From Streptococcus mitis subsp. hohhotensis (lineage in GTDB: Bacteria; Bacillota; Bacilli; Lactobacillales; Streptococcaceae), in the NCBI RefSeq assembly GCF_020089495.2, contig NZ_JAIRCA020000001.1, forward strand, positions 65,465 to 129,464: a stretch of 64,000 nucleotides of DNA, read 5' to 3'. The position numbers were made by a program, and so were the translations under genes. Below are positions 16,624 through 25,970 of this stretch, in pieces. Positions within the stretch are counted from its first letter, which is position 1. Each line of letters begins with the position of its first letter. The notes beneath the pieces are model-generated. The model was given only the letters and a program-made list of their open reading frames with translations. It was not told the origin of the DNA and ran no database searches.

Positions 16624-17910
16624 ATGTATAGAGTATTATTAGTAGATGATGAGTACATGGTGACAGAAGGTCTGAAGCGTTTGATTCCCTTTGATAAGTG
16701 GGATATGGAGGTCGTCGCAACAGCCAGTCATGCCGACGAGGCTCTAGAATATGTGCAGGAAAATCCTGTCGATGTTATCATTTCCGATGTCAATATGCCA
16801 GATAAGACAGGGCTTGAGATGATCAAGGAAATGAAGGAGATATTACCAGATGCAGCCTATATCCTGCTTTCAGGTTATCAGGAGTTTGACTATGTCAAAA
16901 AGGCCATGAACCTTAGTGTGGTGGACTATTTGGTCAAGCCAGTAGATAAGGTAGAGTTGGGTAATCTACTGGAGAAGATTGCAGGTCAGCTCAGCGAGAG
17001 AGGAAAGAAAAGTCAGACCCTCAGTCAAGATTTAGATGAGGCTGGATTTGTTAGTTATTTAGGAGGTAAGGAGAACTGGTGGATAGGTCTATCCAAGGAA
17101 AAACAAGGTTCTTTCACTATTCCATATTATGTGTTAGGACAAGATTGGCAGATTTTTATTTCTGATCAACCCCTAGATGGTTTAGTCGTTACACTCTTTG
17201 AAGCTCCTTATCAAGAACACTTTGAACGCTGGAAGCTGGATGCTGAGAAAGCTCTCTTTTACGGTTCTGTAAATTTAAAACAGTCTGAGAGTCTCTTTAC
17301 CTATTACGAACCGATTTATAGGGTTATCATTCAGGGGGATCTCAACCAAATCGTAGAAGAGTTGAACCTCTTGGAGAAGGTAGTTCTTGAAAATACACCT
17401 CGTGTTCCGATTACCAAACAGCTTTTTATCCAGTTTGTCATGGATGTTTTTCACTTGTTTGAACATCTAAAAGCTGATGATTTAACGGATATTGTCAAAA
17501 CGATTCATGCTATTCAATCCTTTGATGAATTGGTTCCTTATATTAAGGAAACTCTGACCCGCTTTTTTGGGCAATATCGCATGAATGAAAATGTGGTCAG
17601 TGTACTGGAAGTTATTGGGTGTGATTATCAGAAAGAACTTTCGCTCAAGGATATCAGTAAGGATCTTTTTATCAATCCTGTCTATCTAGGTCAGTTGATT
17701 AAGCGAGAAACCAATTCGACCTTCGCAGAATTACTAAACAAACAACGCATTAAGGCTGCCCAGCAACTCTTACTTTCAACCAGTGACAGTATTGAAGATA
17801 TTTGCTATGCTGTTGGTTACAGTAATGTTGGATATTTCTATAAAGTGTTCCGAAAATTGTGCGGAAAATCGCCAAAAGCCTACCGAAAACAGGTAGAAAC
17901 TACACTATAA
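16624..17910 (+). CDS. AraC-type response regulator (RR07/YesN-like)
   Basis: The 428-residue protein has a receiver domain (1-120) with acidic pocket D8-D9, phosphorylation site D55 (IISDVNMPD) and K105 (YLVKPV). A linker follows, then two AraC-family HTH motifs at about 330-425 ending GKSPKAYRKQ. It is the partner of the kinase immediately upstream (11-base gap with GGGAG ribosome site). YesN-type regulators usually activate glycan or sugar transport operons; no such genes lie here, so targets are elsewhere. Confidence 0.92.
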   Translation: MYRVLLVDDEYMVTEGLKRLIPFDKWDMEVVATASHADEALEYVQENPVDVIISDVNMPDKTGLEMIKEMKEILPDAAYILLSGYQEFDYVKKAMNLSVVDYLVKPVDKVELGNLLEKIAGQLSERGKKSQTLSQDLDEAGFVSYLGGKENWWIGLSKEKQGSFTIPYYVLGQDWQIFISDQPLDGLVVTLFEAPYQEHFERWKLDAEKALFYGSVNLKQSESLFTYYEPIYRVIIQGDLNQIVEELNLLEKVVLENTPRVPITKQLFIQFVMDVFHLFEHLKADDLTDIVKTIHAIQSFDELVPYIKETLTRFFGQYRMNENVVSVLEVIGCDYQKELSLKDISKDLFINPVYLGQLIKRETNSTFAELLNKQRIKAAQQLLLSTSDSIEDICYAVGYSNVGYFYKVFRKLCGKSPKAYRKQVETTL

Positions 17911-17913
17911 GAT

Positions 17914-17942
17914 TTGTATTCCTTTACAAAAGGTGCTATAAT
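17914..17942 (+). promoter_or_regulatory. Promoter for the 177-aa membrane protein
   Basis: TTGTAT (17914-17919), 17 bp, TATAAT (17937-17942) with TGC extension. It begins four bases after the response-regulator stop. Confidence 0.75.
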
Positions 17943-17970
17943 ATCAATAATAATATCAGGAGGTTCTATC

Positions 17971-18504
17971 ATGAAAAAGAAACCGATTTATCTATGGGTC
18001 TTGCTAATCTTGTCTGCTCTTATTTCAGCAATGTCTCTGTTTGGAATGTTGAGTCCTTTACCTAGCAAAGAAGCTCTTCGTGCCGCTCAGAAACAAGTTG
18101 CAGGGGTCAGTGCCCAGCAATTAGAAGACAACATCAATTACACCTATAGAGTAGCAGAATCAACTCATTCTATTTTTAATATAGCCTTGATTGTGCTATC
18201 TGCTATTTTAGTTGTAGTAGCGATTGTGTTCCTTATTCGTAAAAATTTGCAATATGCAAACTATACTTATGTCGGCTATGTTTTGCTAGCCATTATTGGT
18301 TCGATTTATGGCTATGTTAGTTTACAAGACGCTGTGCAGTTAGTTCACGATGAGACCATGCGTTTAGGGATAAGTGTTATTTCACAAGCTGTTAGCATTT
18401 TCTATATCGTCATAAATGTTCTTTTCCTAGCCCTTGTCTTCTATAAGATGTGGCGTCAACAAAAAGCCTTGGCAGAAGAAGAGGAAACAGAAGAAGTTGC
18501 TTAA
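17971..18504 (+). CDS. Four-TM membrane protein of unknown function
   Basis: From ATG 17971 (AGGAGG 7 bases upstream) the product is 177 residues with four hydrophobic segments (about 6-28, 70-92, 100-118, 135-157) and an acidic tail EEEETEEVA. The first loop ([18 protein letters not shown]) is likely external. I do not recognise a functional family. An upstream in-frame extension would cross the promoter and is rejected. It follows the two-component operon but has its own promoter and terminator. Confidence 0.8.
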   Translation: MKKKPIYLWVLLILSALISAMSLFGMLSPLPSKEALRAAQKQVAGVSAQQLEDNINYTYRVAESTHSIFNIALIVLSAILVVVAIVFLIRKNLQYANYTYVGYVLLAIIGSIYGYVSLQDAVQLVHDETMRLGISVISQAVSIFYIVINVLFLALVFYKMWRQQKALAEEEETEEVA

Positions 18505-18512
18505 GTATTGAC

Positions 18513-18552
18513 AAAAAAGAGCTATCAAGTTACAATCTTGGTAGTTCTTTTT
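18513..18552 (+). terminator. Terminator after the 177-aa gene
   Basis: AGAGCTATCAAG pairs with CTTGGTAGTTCT around a 7-base loop, then T5. Confidence 0.85.
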
Positions 18553-18581
18553 CGATTAAAAATAAAATCATGGAGGAAAAT

Positions 18582-19046
18582 ATGAAGACAATTTCTTTAG
18601 TTTATATTAGTTTGAGTGGCAATACTGAGAGTTTTGTGACGCGCTTGAAAGACTATCTCTTGTCCCAGTACGAGGGAATTGAGGTTCAAAAGATTCATAT
18701 TAAGGATTTGGTCAAGGAAGGTCACGATTTCTATGAAATGGACCATCCTTATGTTGCTTTTTTGCCGACCTACCTAGAAGGTGGAAATGGCGTGGATAAC
18801 GGAGATGTCGAGATTTTGACGACACCAGTAGGGGATTTTATCGCCTATGGTGATAATGCTAGTAAGTGTTTTGGTGTGGTTGGTTCAGGAAATCGTAACT
18901 TTAATAATCAATACTGCCTGACAGCCAAGCAATACAGTCAACGTTTTGGTTTCCCTGTCTTGGCTGACTTTGAAATGCGAGGTATGCTGGGAGATATCAA
19001 ACGTGTCGCAGCCATTATTGCGGATTTGTATGAGTTGGAAAGTTGA
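18582..19046 (+). CDS. nrdI: NrdI flavodoxin-like protein
   Basis: The 154-residue protein starts [18 protein letters not shown], with the FMN-phosphate loop SLSGNTES near residues 10-17 and the NrdI motif [19 protein letters not shown] further on. NrdI reduces or oxidises the manganese cofactor of class Ib ribonucleotide reductase NrdEF. GGAGG is 5 bases from the ATG. NrdE, NrdF and NrdH are not here, so it stands alone, as in pneumococcus. Confidence 0.93.
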   Translation: MKTISLVYISLSGNTESFVTRLKDYLLSQYEGIEVQKIHIKDLVKEGHDFYEMDHPYVAFLPTYLEGGNGVDNGDVEILTTPVGDFIAYGDNASKCFGVVGSGNRNFNNQYCLTAKQYSQRFGFPVLADFEMRGMLGDIKRVAAIIADLYELES

Positions 19047-19066
19047 GCTTCGGCTTGGCTTTTTAT
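19037..19066. terminator. Hairpin between nrdI and the convergent DUF3021 gene
   Basis: AAGTTGAGC, TTCG tetraloop, GCTTGGCTT, then T5: a UUCG-capped terminator. Confidence 0.75.
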
Positions 19067-19082
19067 TTATCCTAGGTAGTTC

Positions 19083-19541
19083 CTATTTTCTATGCTCCAA
19101 GAGTTGATTGATATGGTCTACTTTTTTTGATGCTCTTTTATAGGAAATAGTCCAAATAATGAGGTAGACAATCGCAAACTCGATAATGAGCTGGAGGTAG
19201 AAATTCCAGTGGAAGGGGAACCAACCTGCCAGAGTTGCTAGTGGGACAAAGCCAGCCAGCATGAGGAAGAAATGGGAAAGCGTCGCACGAAGCATACTCC
19301 AGTCACGGCTGAATAATCGTTTACCAAAGTTGAAGAGAATACCGATGGCTGCCCAGATAAGTGTGCAGTAGAGCAAGATTAGGGCACCGTGAACTTGATG
19401 TTGAGTCATCATTTGTCCGATGAGAGAGTCGGGACTTAACGGGGCGTAGGTACTTGGTGCATAAATGAGTGAAAAGATGATAGAGAGGATGAGACCGATG
19501 AGGACACCAGTAGCTGCGTCGTGGAAGATTTGTTTTTTCAT
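19083..19541 (-). CDS. DUF3021 membrane protein, probable inhibitor partner of the LytTR regulator
   Basis: The 152-residue protein has four hydrophobic segments and a basic C-terminal tail, as in DUF3021. Its start overlaps the stop of the LytTR gene by four bases. In streptococci, LytTR regulatory systems such as HdrRM and BrsRM of S. mutans pair a LytTR DNA-binding protein with a membrane inhibitor, and BrsM-type partners are DUF3021 proteins. By analogy this protein would hold the regulator inactive; that is inference. Confidence 0.82.
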   Translation of the reverse strand: MKKQIFHDAATGVLIGLILSIIFSLIYAPSTYAPLSPDSLIGQMMTQHQVHGALILLYCTLIWAAIGILFNFGKRLFSRDWSMLRATLSHFFLMLAGFVPLATLAGWFPFHWNFYLQLIIEFAIVYLIIWTISYKRASKKVDHINQLLEHRK

Positions 19542-19978
19542 AGTTCTAATTTCTCCTTGATGGTTTTTAGATAACGGCGTGAAGAGTAGGTGAAGCTTTC
19601 GTTTTTCAAGAAAATTTCTACTAGGCCGTTGGGGGTGAGCTTGAGATGAGAGATGGAATCGATATTGATGATTTCTGATTGGGAAATTTGGATAAAATTG
19701 GTTGGCAGAATTTCAAGGACCTGATAGAGTCGCAAATCAATGTTGTAGGTCTGACTCGCGGTTTCTGCTAGAACCTTCCGATTTTCGATATAGAAGCGTT
19801 GAATCTTACCAATCTTAACGAGATAGACCTGATTATCGATTTTCCCTTTGATTTTTTCTGTTAGATCCAGATTTTCTGCGAACTCGATGACTTTCTGGAC
19901 TTTATCTGTCGGCTGAGGTGCTTGAACAATCAGCTTTTCCTCTTCGTAAGTTTCACTAATCTGTAGTTCTACTTTCAT
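19538..19978 (-). CDS. LytTR-domain transcriptional regulator
   Basis: The 146-residue protein has a C-terminal LytTR DNA-binding domain (about 45-140; YLVKIGKIQRFYIENRKV through YSSRRYLKTIKEKL) and no receiver domain, so it is not a classic response regulator. A ribosome site GGAGAG precedes ATG 19978. Together with the coupled DUF3021 gene it forms a LytTR regulatory system. Known members in S. mutans control bacteriocins and competence; targets here are unknown. Confidence 0.87.
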   Translation of the reverse strand: MKVELQISETYEEEKLIVQAPQPTDKVQKVIEFAENLDLTEKIKGKIDNQVYLVKIGKIQRFYIENRKVLAETASQTYNIDLRLYQVLEILPTNFIQISQSEIINIDSISHLKLTPNGLVEIFLKNESFTYSSRRYLKTIKEKLEL

Positions 19979-20107
19979 AAATTTCTCTCCTTTTTAGTTA
20001 TACAAGGTTGTGATCACTTCCTGTATATCTTTATTAAACACTATTTTAGGAGACCTGACAAGAGTCTCTGCTTATATGGACTTATTTGATGTCTATGTGG
20101 CGGAGCT

Positions 20108-20136
20108 TTTCTGTCTTATCTGAAATATGGTATAAT
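20108..20136 (+). promoter_or_regulatory. Promoter for mutL-ruvA
   Basis: TTTCTG (20108-20113), 17 bp, TATAAT (20131-20136) with TGG extension. Confidence 0.7.
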
Positions 20137-20183
20137 AGCACTAATCAATTTCTAGGAAAATAGATACAGAAAGGGGCTGAAAG

Positions 20184-22133
20184 ATGTCTCATATTATTGA
20201 ATTGCCAGAGGTACTGGCAAACCAAATCGCGGCTGGAGAGGTTATTGAACGTCCTGCCAGTGTGGTCAAAGAGTTGGTAGAAAATGCTATTGACGCGGGT
20301 TCTAGTCAGATTATCATTGAGATTGAAGAGTCTGGTCTCAAGAAGATTCAAATCACAGATAATGGTCATGGAATTACCCACGATGAGGTGGAATTGGCCT
20401 TGCGTCGTCATGCGACCAGTAAGATAAAAAATCAAGCAGACCTCTTTCGAATTCGCACGCTTGGTTTTCGTGGTGAAGCCCTACCTTCTATAGCGTCTGT
20501 TAGTGTTTTGACTCTGTTGACTGCGGTGGATGGCGCAAGTCACGGGACCAAGCTAGTCGCGCGTGGGGGAGAAGTTGAAGAAGTCATCCCAGCGACTAGT
20601 CCTGTGGGAACCAAGGTTTGTGTGGAGGATCTATTTTTCAACACGCCTGCCCGCCTCAAGTATATGAAGAGCCAGCAAGCGGAGCTGTCTCATATCATTG
20701 ATATTGTCAACCGTCTGGGCTTGGCCCATCCTGAGATTTCTTTTAGCTTGATTAGTGATGGTAAGGAAATGACGCGAACAGCGGGAACAGGTCAACTGCG
20801 TCAAGCTATTGCAGGGATTTACGGTTTGGCGAGTGCCAAGAAGATGATTGAAATTGAGAATTCTGACCTTGATTTCGAAATTACAGGTTTTGTGTCCTTG
20901 CCTGAGTTGACTCGAGCTAATCGCAACTATATCAGCCTCTTCATCAATGGCCGTTATATCAAGAACTTTTTACTCAATCGTGCTATTCTTGACGGCTATG
21001 GTAGTAAGCTCATGGTAGGCCGTTTTCCACTGGCTGTCATTCACATTCATATCGACCCTTATCTAGCGGATGTCAATGTACATCCAACCAAGCAAGAGGT
21101 GCGGATTTCCAAGGAAAAAGAACTGATGACCCTGGTTTCAGAAGCTATTGCCAATAGTCTCAAGGAACAAACCTTGATTCCTGATGCCTTGGAAAATCTT
21201 GCCAAATCGACCGTGCGTAATCGTGAGAAGGTGGAGCAAACTATTCTCCCACTCAAAGAAAATACACTCTACTATGAAAATACTGAGCCGACAAGACCTA
21301 GTCAAGCTGAGGTGGCTGATTATCAGGTCGAATTGACTGATGAAGGGCAGGACTTAACCCTGTTTGCCAAGGAAACCTTGGACCAATTGACCAAGCCAGC
21401 AAAACTGCATTTTGCAGAGAGAAAACCTGCTAACTACGACCAGCTAGACCATCCAGAGTTGGACCTTGCGAGTCTTGATAAGGTTTATGACAAGCTGGAG
21501 CGAGAAGAATCATCCAGCTTCCCAGAATTGGAATTTTTCGGGCAAATGCATGGAACCTATCTCTTTGCCCAAGGGAGAGATGGGCTCTATATCATAGACC
21601 AGCACGCGGCGCAGGAACGGGTCAAGTACGAGGAGTATCGTGAGAGCATTGGGAATGTTGACCAGAGCCAGCAGCAACTCCTAGTACCCTATATCTTTGA
21701 ATTTCCAGCGGATGATGCCCTCCGTCTCAAGGAAAGAATGACACATTTGGAGGAAGTGGGCGTCTTTCTAGCAGAGTACGGAGAAAATCAATTTATTCTA
21801 CGTGAACATCCTATCTGGATGGCAGAAGAAGAGATTGAATCAGGCATCTATGAGATGTGTGATATGCTACTCTTGACCAAGGAAGTTTCTATCAAGAAAT
21901 ACCGAGCAGAGCTGGCTATTATGATGTCCTGCAAGCGGTCGATTAAGGCCAACCATCGTATTGATGATCATTCAGCTAGACAACTCCTCTATCAGCTCTC
22001 TCAATGTGACAATCCCTACAACTGTCCCCACGGACGTCCTGTTTTGGTGCACTTCACCAAGTCGGATATGGAAAAGATGTTCCGACGCATTCAGGAAAAT
22101 CACACCAGTCTCCGTGAGTTGGGGAAATATTAA
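20184..22133 (+). CDS. mutL: DNA mismatch repair protein MutL (HexB)
   Basis: The 649-residue protein has the GHKL ATPase motifs [10 protein letters not shown] (30-39), DNGHGI (59-64) and [16 protein letters not shown] (91-106). Its C-terminal domain includes the endonuclease-type motif [13 protein letters not shown] plus [10 protein letters not shown] and [11 protein letters not shown]. Those are the metal-site motifs of nicking MutL proteins from bacteria without MutH. It acts with MutS (HexA). RuvA follows after 15 bases and is co-transcribed. Confidence 0.97.
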   Translation: MSHIIELPEVLANQIAAGEVIERPASVVKELVENAIDAGSSQIIIEIEESGLKKIQITDNGHGITHDEVELALRRHATSKIKNQADLFRIRTLGFRGEALPSIASVSVLTLLTAVDGASHGTKLVARGGEVEEVIPATSPVGTKVCVEDLFFNTPARLKYMKSQQAELSHIIDIVNRLGLAHPEISFSLISDGKEMTRTAGTGQLRQAIAGIYGLASAKKMIEIENSDLDFEITGFVSLPELTRANRNYISLFINGRYIKNFLLNRAILDGYGSKLMVGRFPLAVIHIHIDPYLADVNVHPTKQEVRISKEKELMTLVSEAIANSLKEQTLIPDALENLAKSTVRNREKVEQTILPLKENTLYYENTEPTRPSQAEVADYQVELTDEGQDLTLFAKETLDQLTKPAKLHFAERKPANYDQLDHPELDLASLDKVYDKLEREESSSFPELEFFGQMHGTYLFAQGRDGLYIIDQHAAQERVKYEEYRESIGNVDQSQQQLLVPYIFEFPADDALRLKERMTHLEEVGVFLAEYGENQFILREHPIWMAEEEIESGIYEMCDMLLLTKEVSIKKYRAELAIMMSCKRSIKANHRIDDHSARQLLYQLSQCDNPYNCPHGRPVLVHFTKSDMEKMFRRIQENHTSLRELGKY

Positions 22134-22148
22134 ACTAAAAGGAAAACT

Positions 22149-22742
22149 ATGTACGAATATTTAAAAGGAATCATTACCAAAATCACTGCCAAATACATTG
22201 TTATTGAAATCAATGGTATCGGTTATATCCTGCATGTGGCTAATCCCTATGCTTACTCAGGACAGGTCAACCAAGAAACTCAAATTTATGTGCATCAAGT
22301 CGTGCGTGAGGACGCTCATCTGCTTTATGGATTTCGCTCAGAAGACGAGAAAAAGCTCTTTCTCAGTCTGATTTCGGTCTCTGGGATTGGTCCTGTATCA
22401 GCTCTTGCTATTATCGCTGCTGATGACAATGCTGGCTTGGTTCAAGCCATCGAAACCAAGAATATTACCTACTTGACCAAGTTCCCTAAAATTGGCAAGA
22501 AAACAGCCCAGCAGATGGTGCTGGACTTGGAAGGCAAGGTAGTAGTTGCTGGAGATGACCTTCCTGCTAAGGTCGCAGTGCAAGCAAGCGCTGAAAACCA
22601 AGAATTGGAAGAAGCCATGGAAGCCATGTTGGCACTGGGATACAAGGCGACCGAACTCAAGAAAATCAAGAAATTCTTTGAAGGAACGACAGATACAGCT
22701 GAGAACTATATCAAGTCGGCCCTTAAAATGTTGGTCAAATAG
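22149..22742 (+). CDS. ruvA: Holliday junction branch-migration protein RuvA
   Basis: At 197 residues it shows the OB-fold N-terminus ([20 protein letters not shown]), the helix-hairpin-helix pair [13 protein letters not shown] and [16 protein letters not shown], and the flexible C-terminal domain that contacts RuvB. It is followed ten bases later by the tag gene, so mutL-ruvA-tag was one repair operon before tag was interrupted. Confidence 0.96.
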   Translation: MYEYLKGIITKITAKYIVIEINGIGYILHVANPYAYSGQVNQETQIYVHQVVREDAHLLYGFRSEDEKKLFLSLISVSGIGPVSALAIIAADDNAGLVQAIETKNITYLTKFPKIGKKTAQQMVLDLEGKVVVAGDDLPAKVAVQASAENQELEEAMEAMLALGYKATELKKIKKFFEGTTDTAENYIKSALKMLVK

Positions 22743-22751
22743 GAGCAGAGC

Positions 22752-22884
22752 ATGACAAAACGTTGTTCGTGGGTCAAGGTGACCAATCCGCTCTACATTG
22801 CCTATCATGATGAGGAGTGGGGTCAACCCCTCCATGATGACCAAGCATTGTTTGAGTTGTTGTGTATGGAAACCTATCAGGCTG
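22752..22884 (+). pseudogene. tag: tag (3-methyladenine DNA glycosylase I), 5' fragment
   Basis: The first 44 codons (MTKRCSWVK to CMETYQA) match Tag, then the frame runs into Mega sequence and stops at 22943. It holds two of the four zinc-snap ligands (C5 and H19); the other two (a His and a Cys in DDHENDCEW) are in the distant 3' fragment at 28293. The split protein cannot form the Tag fold, so alkylation repair by this enzyme is expected to be lost. Confidence 0.95.
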
Positions 22885-22935
22885 TGCTGAGAGCTTTCTT
22901 CTATACTAATAGACGAAAGGGTGTGAAAATGATTT

Positions 22936-23370
22936 TTAAATGATACTGTGGAACGGAACAGTAGCCCTAGTATTGACTACTGTCGTTTCTATTCATATTG
23001 GCTATTCTAGGACTGAGATGAAAAAATCTATAAATGCTCAGAATAAAATTGAACCCGCAAATCTCCCCAAAACAATGGTGAGTCATGTACTTGTATTATT
23101 CCGAAAAAATACACCTCTGGTGCAGTGAGACAAATTGGTGTATCTTATAGTGGCTTCGTAGATGAAAGCTATACTCTACTATCACTCTTTGATGATGTAG
23201 AACAAATTGAAAAAGATAATAGACTTCAGACAGCTATTGATGTTGTCAGAGAACAGTTTGGTTTTTTAGCCATACAAAAAGGAACCGTCCTAACTGAAGG
23301 TTCCAGAAATATTGAACGCAGTAAACTTATCGGTGGTCATTCCGCGGGTGGATTGGAGGGATTAAAATGA
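22936..23370 (+). pseudogene. ImpB/MucB/UmuC-like Y-family polymerase, C-terminal remnant with frameshift
   Basis: Two frames join to give a UmuC/ImpB tail: VSIHIGYSRTEMKKS through LFRK, then after a frame change in the A6 run at 23104-23109, KYTSGAVRQIGVSYSGFVDE to IERSKLIGGHSAGGLEGLK. The second part is the classic ImpB/MucB C-terminus. The polymerase catalytic domain is missing, so it is dead. Tn5252 and relatives carry an intact version, which points to the parent element. Its stop overlaps the next ATG. Confidence 0.8.
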
Positions 23371-23702
23371 AACAAGAAAAAAATACAGTACAATTTTCAG
23401 AAATCCGTAGCAAAGGATGTAATGATATTGAAATGCTTGAAAGATTTTTACATGGAATCGTTGAAACAGCAACTTCAAAACTTCGTCAGAGAAAACTCAA
23501 AACAACTGAAATATCGATACGACTAGTACATGCTAAATCTGAAAACCGATTACCATTGGAATTTACATTTAGCATTAAGCCAACAAGCTCATCTGTGATA
23601 ATCTATACTGAGGTAATCAATCGCTTTAAAGAATGTTACACAGGTGGGGGAATTCAAGGTTTTACGATTCAATTTGATAAAAATACCCTTGCCTCTGCAT
23701 AG
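23367..23702 (+). CDS. Conserved Tn5252-type hypothetical protein
   Basis: A 111-residue soluble protein coupled to the polymerase remnant (ATGA overlap). It contains a helical segment (IEMLERFLHGIVETATSKLRQRKLKT) and a beta-rich second half. In related elements such small genes travel with UmuC-like polymerases. I know no biochemical function. Confidence 0.65.
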   Translation: MKQEKNTVQFSEIRSKGCNDIEMLERFLHGIVETATSKLRQRKLKTTEISIRLVHAKSENRLPLEFTFSIKPTSSSVIIYTEVINRFKECYTGGGIQGFTIQFDKNTLASA

Positions 23703-23714
23703 AAAGGATTTGAT

Positions 23715-24083
23715 ATGATTGACCGTTCATATTTACCATTTCAATCAGCAAGAGAGTACCAGGATACAAAGATGCAAAAATGGATGGGCTTTTTCCTATC
23801 TGAACATGCATCAGCACTCTCTGATGATACAAACAAAGTAACGTACATGTCTGACTTATCACTAGAGAAGAAATTATTACTCCTCAGTCAAGTATACGCC
23901 GGGCAGCTACGCACACGCATTCAAGTGATTGAAAAAAACAAGCGTGTTTCCTACACTGGAACAATACCAAGTCTGACCAAAGATTTCATTTTGATAAAAA
24001 CTACAACAGGTCACATCAATTTGAAATTAAAAGACATTATTAGTATTGAACTTGTCGAGGAGGTGCTCTATGAATCAGCTTGA
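23715..24083 (+). CDS. YolD-like protein
   Basis: This 122-residue protein resembles the YolD family: an early KMQKWMGFFLSEH segment and a C-terminal WYL-like SH3 fold (YTGTIPSLTKDFILIKTTTGHINLKLKDIISIEL). YolD-type proteins are regularly encoded beside Y-family polymerases and are proposed to act with them like UmuD. Here the polymerase is broken, so this gene is probably a passenger. RBS AAAGGATTTG. Confidence 0.7.
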   Translation: MIDRSYLPFQSAREYQDTKMQKWMGFFLSEHASALSDDTNKVTYMSDLSLEKKLLLLSQVYAGQLRTRIQVIEKNKRVSYTGTIPSLTKDFILIKTTTGHINLKLKDIISIELVEEVLYESA

Positions 24084-24369
24084 GTTTCAGCGTAATCACC
24101 TACAAATGGACTATTATAGCGAGAGCTACCAAGATTTTGAACGTGACTTCTACCGCTACTCTAACATGAATATTCCATTGACCTTCCTAACTGATGATAT
24201 CCTAAAAACAATGGCGACTTCACGTAAGAATTACTTTGTCCTCAATAAGGAAAAGTCCAGAGATAACCGCGATCACTTCTTCATATTTGAAGTAAGTACC
24301 GTAGATGAGAATCCGCTAATCTATCATTATACATATAAGAAAACTACAATATATTTAGCAGAAAAATAG
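24070..24369 (+). CDS. DUF5960-like small protein of Mega
   Basis: From ATG 24070 (GAGGAGG 6 bases upstream) the product is 99 residues, acidic and aromatic-rich (MNQLEFQRNHLQMDYYSESY) and soluble. It overlaps the YolD-like gene by 14 bases. It is found in Tn5252-like elements; function unknown. The family name is from recall. Confidence 0.6.
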   Translation: MNQLEFQRNHLQMDYYSESYQDFERDFYRYSNMNIPLTFLTDDILKTMATSRKNYFVLNKEKSRDNRDHFFIFEVSTVDENPLIYHYTYKKTTIYLAEK

Positions 24370-24399
24370 GAGCAGTTCAATTGACTGTTCCTATTTTTA
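24368..24399 (+). terminator. Terminator of the left Mega operon
   Basis: AGGAGCAGT pairs with ACTGTTCCT around TCAATTG, followed by ATTTTTA. The remaining bases to 24486 show no gene. Confidence 0.75.
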
Positions 24400-24486
24400 A
24401 TATTCATAAAATCTAAAGTCTTTATACTCTTTAACAATGGAGTCGCCAACCAGAACAGACTATACTGACCAGCGACTACCTTAAAT

Positions 24487-25950
24487 TTAATGTTTCAGAT
24501 TTATTTTCTTATCTCTAATTTCATAAACTACATCTGCTACATTTTCGAGTAATCGTTTATCGTGGGTGATAAACACGATAGTTCCGGTGTACTCCTTCAT
24601 TAGTATTTCCAAAGCCTCTAAACTTGGTATGTCAAGGAAGTTACTGGGTTCATCCATTATTAGGATGTTATATCTACCCATGAGCATTTTAGCAAGCAAC
24701 AATTTTATAATTTCTCCACCGCTTAAAACAGATAAACTTTTTCCAATATCGTTCTGTTTGAACCCCATAGATGCTAGCACTGAACGAATTTCTGATATAT
24801 TGTAGTCACAATCCTTCTGCATAAACTCCATAACATTCTGATTACTGTTGTACTTGTAACCATTCTGTGCAAAGTAACCTATTTTTGCCTTAGGCGAAAT
24901 AGAAATTCCTTCTTCATGGTTTAAGATCATTTGGATTAAAGTTGTTTTTCCGATTCCATTACCACCAGTTAACGCCACTTTTGCTCCTAACGGAATTTGA
25001 AAAGATGCATTTTCAAACAGAGCCTTATCCCCAAATACTTTATTAATTTCTGCACCGACTATAGGGTATGGATTATGGAGCTCCAATGCTTTACTTTGCC
25101 TGAAACGAATTCTGCGAATGCCTTCCGGAGCTTCTACTTTTCCTAAGGCCGCAATCCTGTGCTCTAGGGTTTTAGCAGCATTATACATCTTTTTTTCCTT
25201 ACTTCCTATTGATTTTTGATGAGCTAAACGCCCTCCGTCTTCAGTACTTTTTTTCTTTGAAGAACCTTTTGCCTTCTGTTCTATTTTACGAGCCTGTTTT
25301 CGCTTTTCCTCCGCAGCCCTTTCCAATCGGGCACGTTCCGCAATAAATTGTTCGTATTCTGCAGCTTGGCTCTTACGTTCTTCCTCTTTCTGACGAAGAT
25401 AATCAGAATAGTTTCCCCAATACTCAGTGATTTTGCCATCTTTCAGTTCCCATATTTTATCTACTATTTCATCAAGAAAATAGCGGTCATGGCTAATAAC
25501 TAACAGTGCACCTGTAAAATATTTTAGCTGTCCTATTAGAAAATCAATTCCTTCACGGTCTAAATGGCTCGTAGGTTCATCCGCTAAAATACCATGAACC
25601 TGTGCCGATAAGGCCTGTGCTATTTTAAGCCTTGTTTCTTCACCACCGCTCATAGTCTGTATATTTAATTGCTCAACACCTAGCTTGCCTACAAGTGCAA
25701 AATCTTTTTCCTCCTGCAGAGTTACTTCGTCCAACTGGGGAATATAGGCAAGTTCACCCAGACGATTCATTTTACATCCTGGGGGAGTTAATTCTCCTAA
25801 AAGTACCCTGAGTAAAGTGCTTTTTCCAGCACCATTTGCTCCTACTAAACCAATACGGTCATAATCATATACTTCTAATTCATTTATATCTAAAACATCG
25901 CGTCCTTTGAATTCCACACGAATGTCTTTTGCTTTTAATATTAATTCCAT
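24487..25950 (-). CDS. msrD: ABC-F ribosomal protection protein Msr(D) (Mel)
   Basis: The 487-residue protein has two ATPase domains with Walker [10 protein letters not shown] (first) and GGNGIGKTT (second) and signatures MSGGEETR and LSGGEIIK. A long basic linker (about residues 190-270, [19 protein letters not shown]) joins them, and there are no membrane segments. That is the ABC-F layout; MsrD reaches into the ribosomal exit tunnel and displaces 14- and 15-membered macrolides and ketolides. It is co-transcribed with mefE, 20 bp upstream, under macrolide-induced attenuation. The 20-bp gap marks the mega-2 form. Confidence 0.97.
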
Positions 25951-25970
25951 AACATTTCCTCCAATATTGT

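Noticed and set aside
22752-22943. A 63-residue protein starting like Tag
   Set aside because: Residues after about 44 are Mega sequence; the matching 3' part lies at 28293, so this is an interrupted gene.
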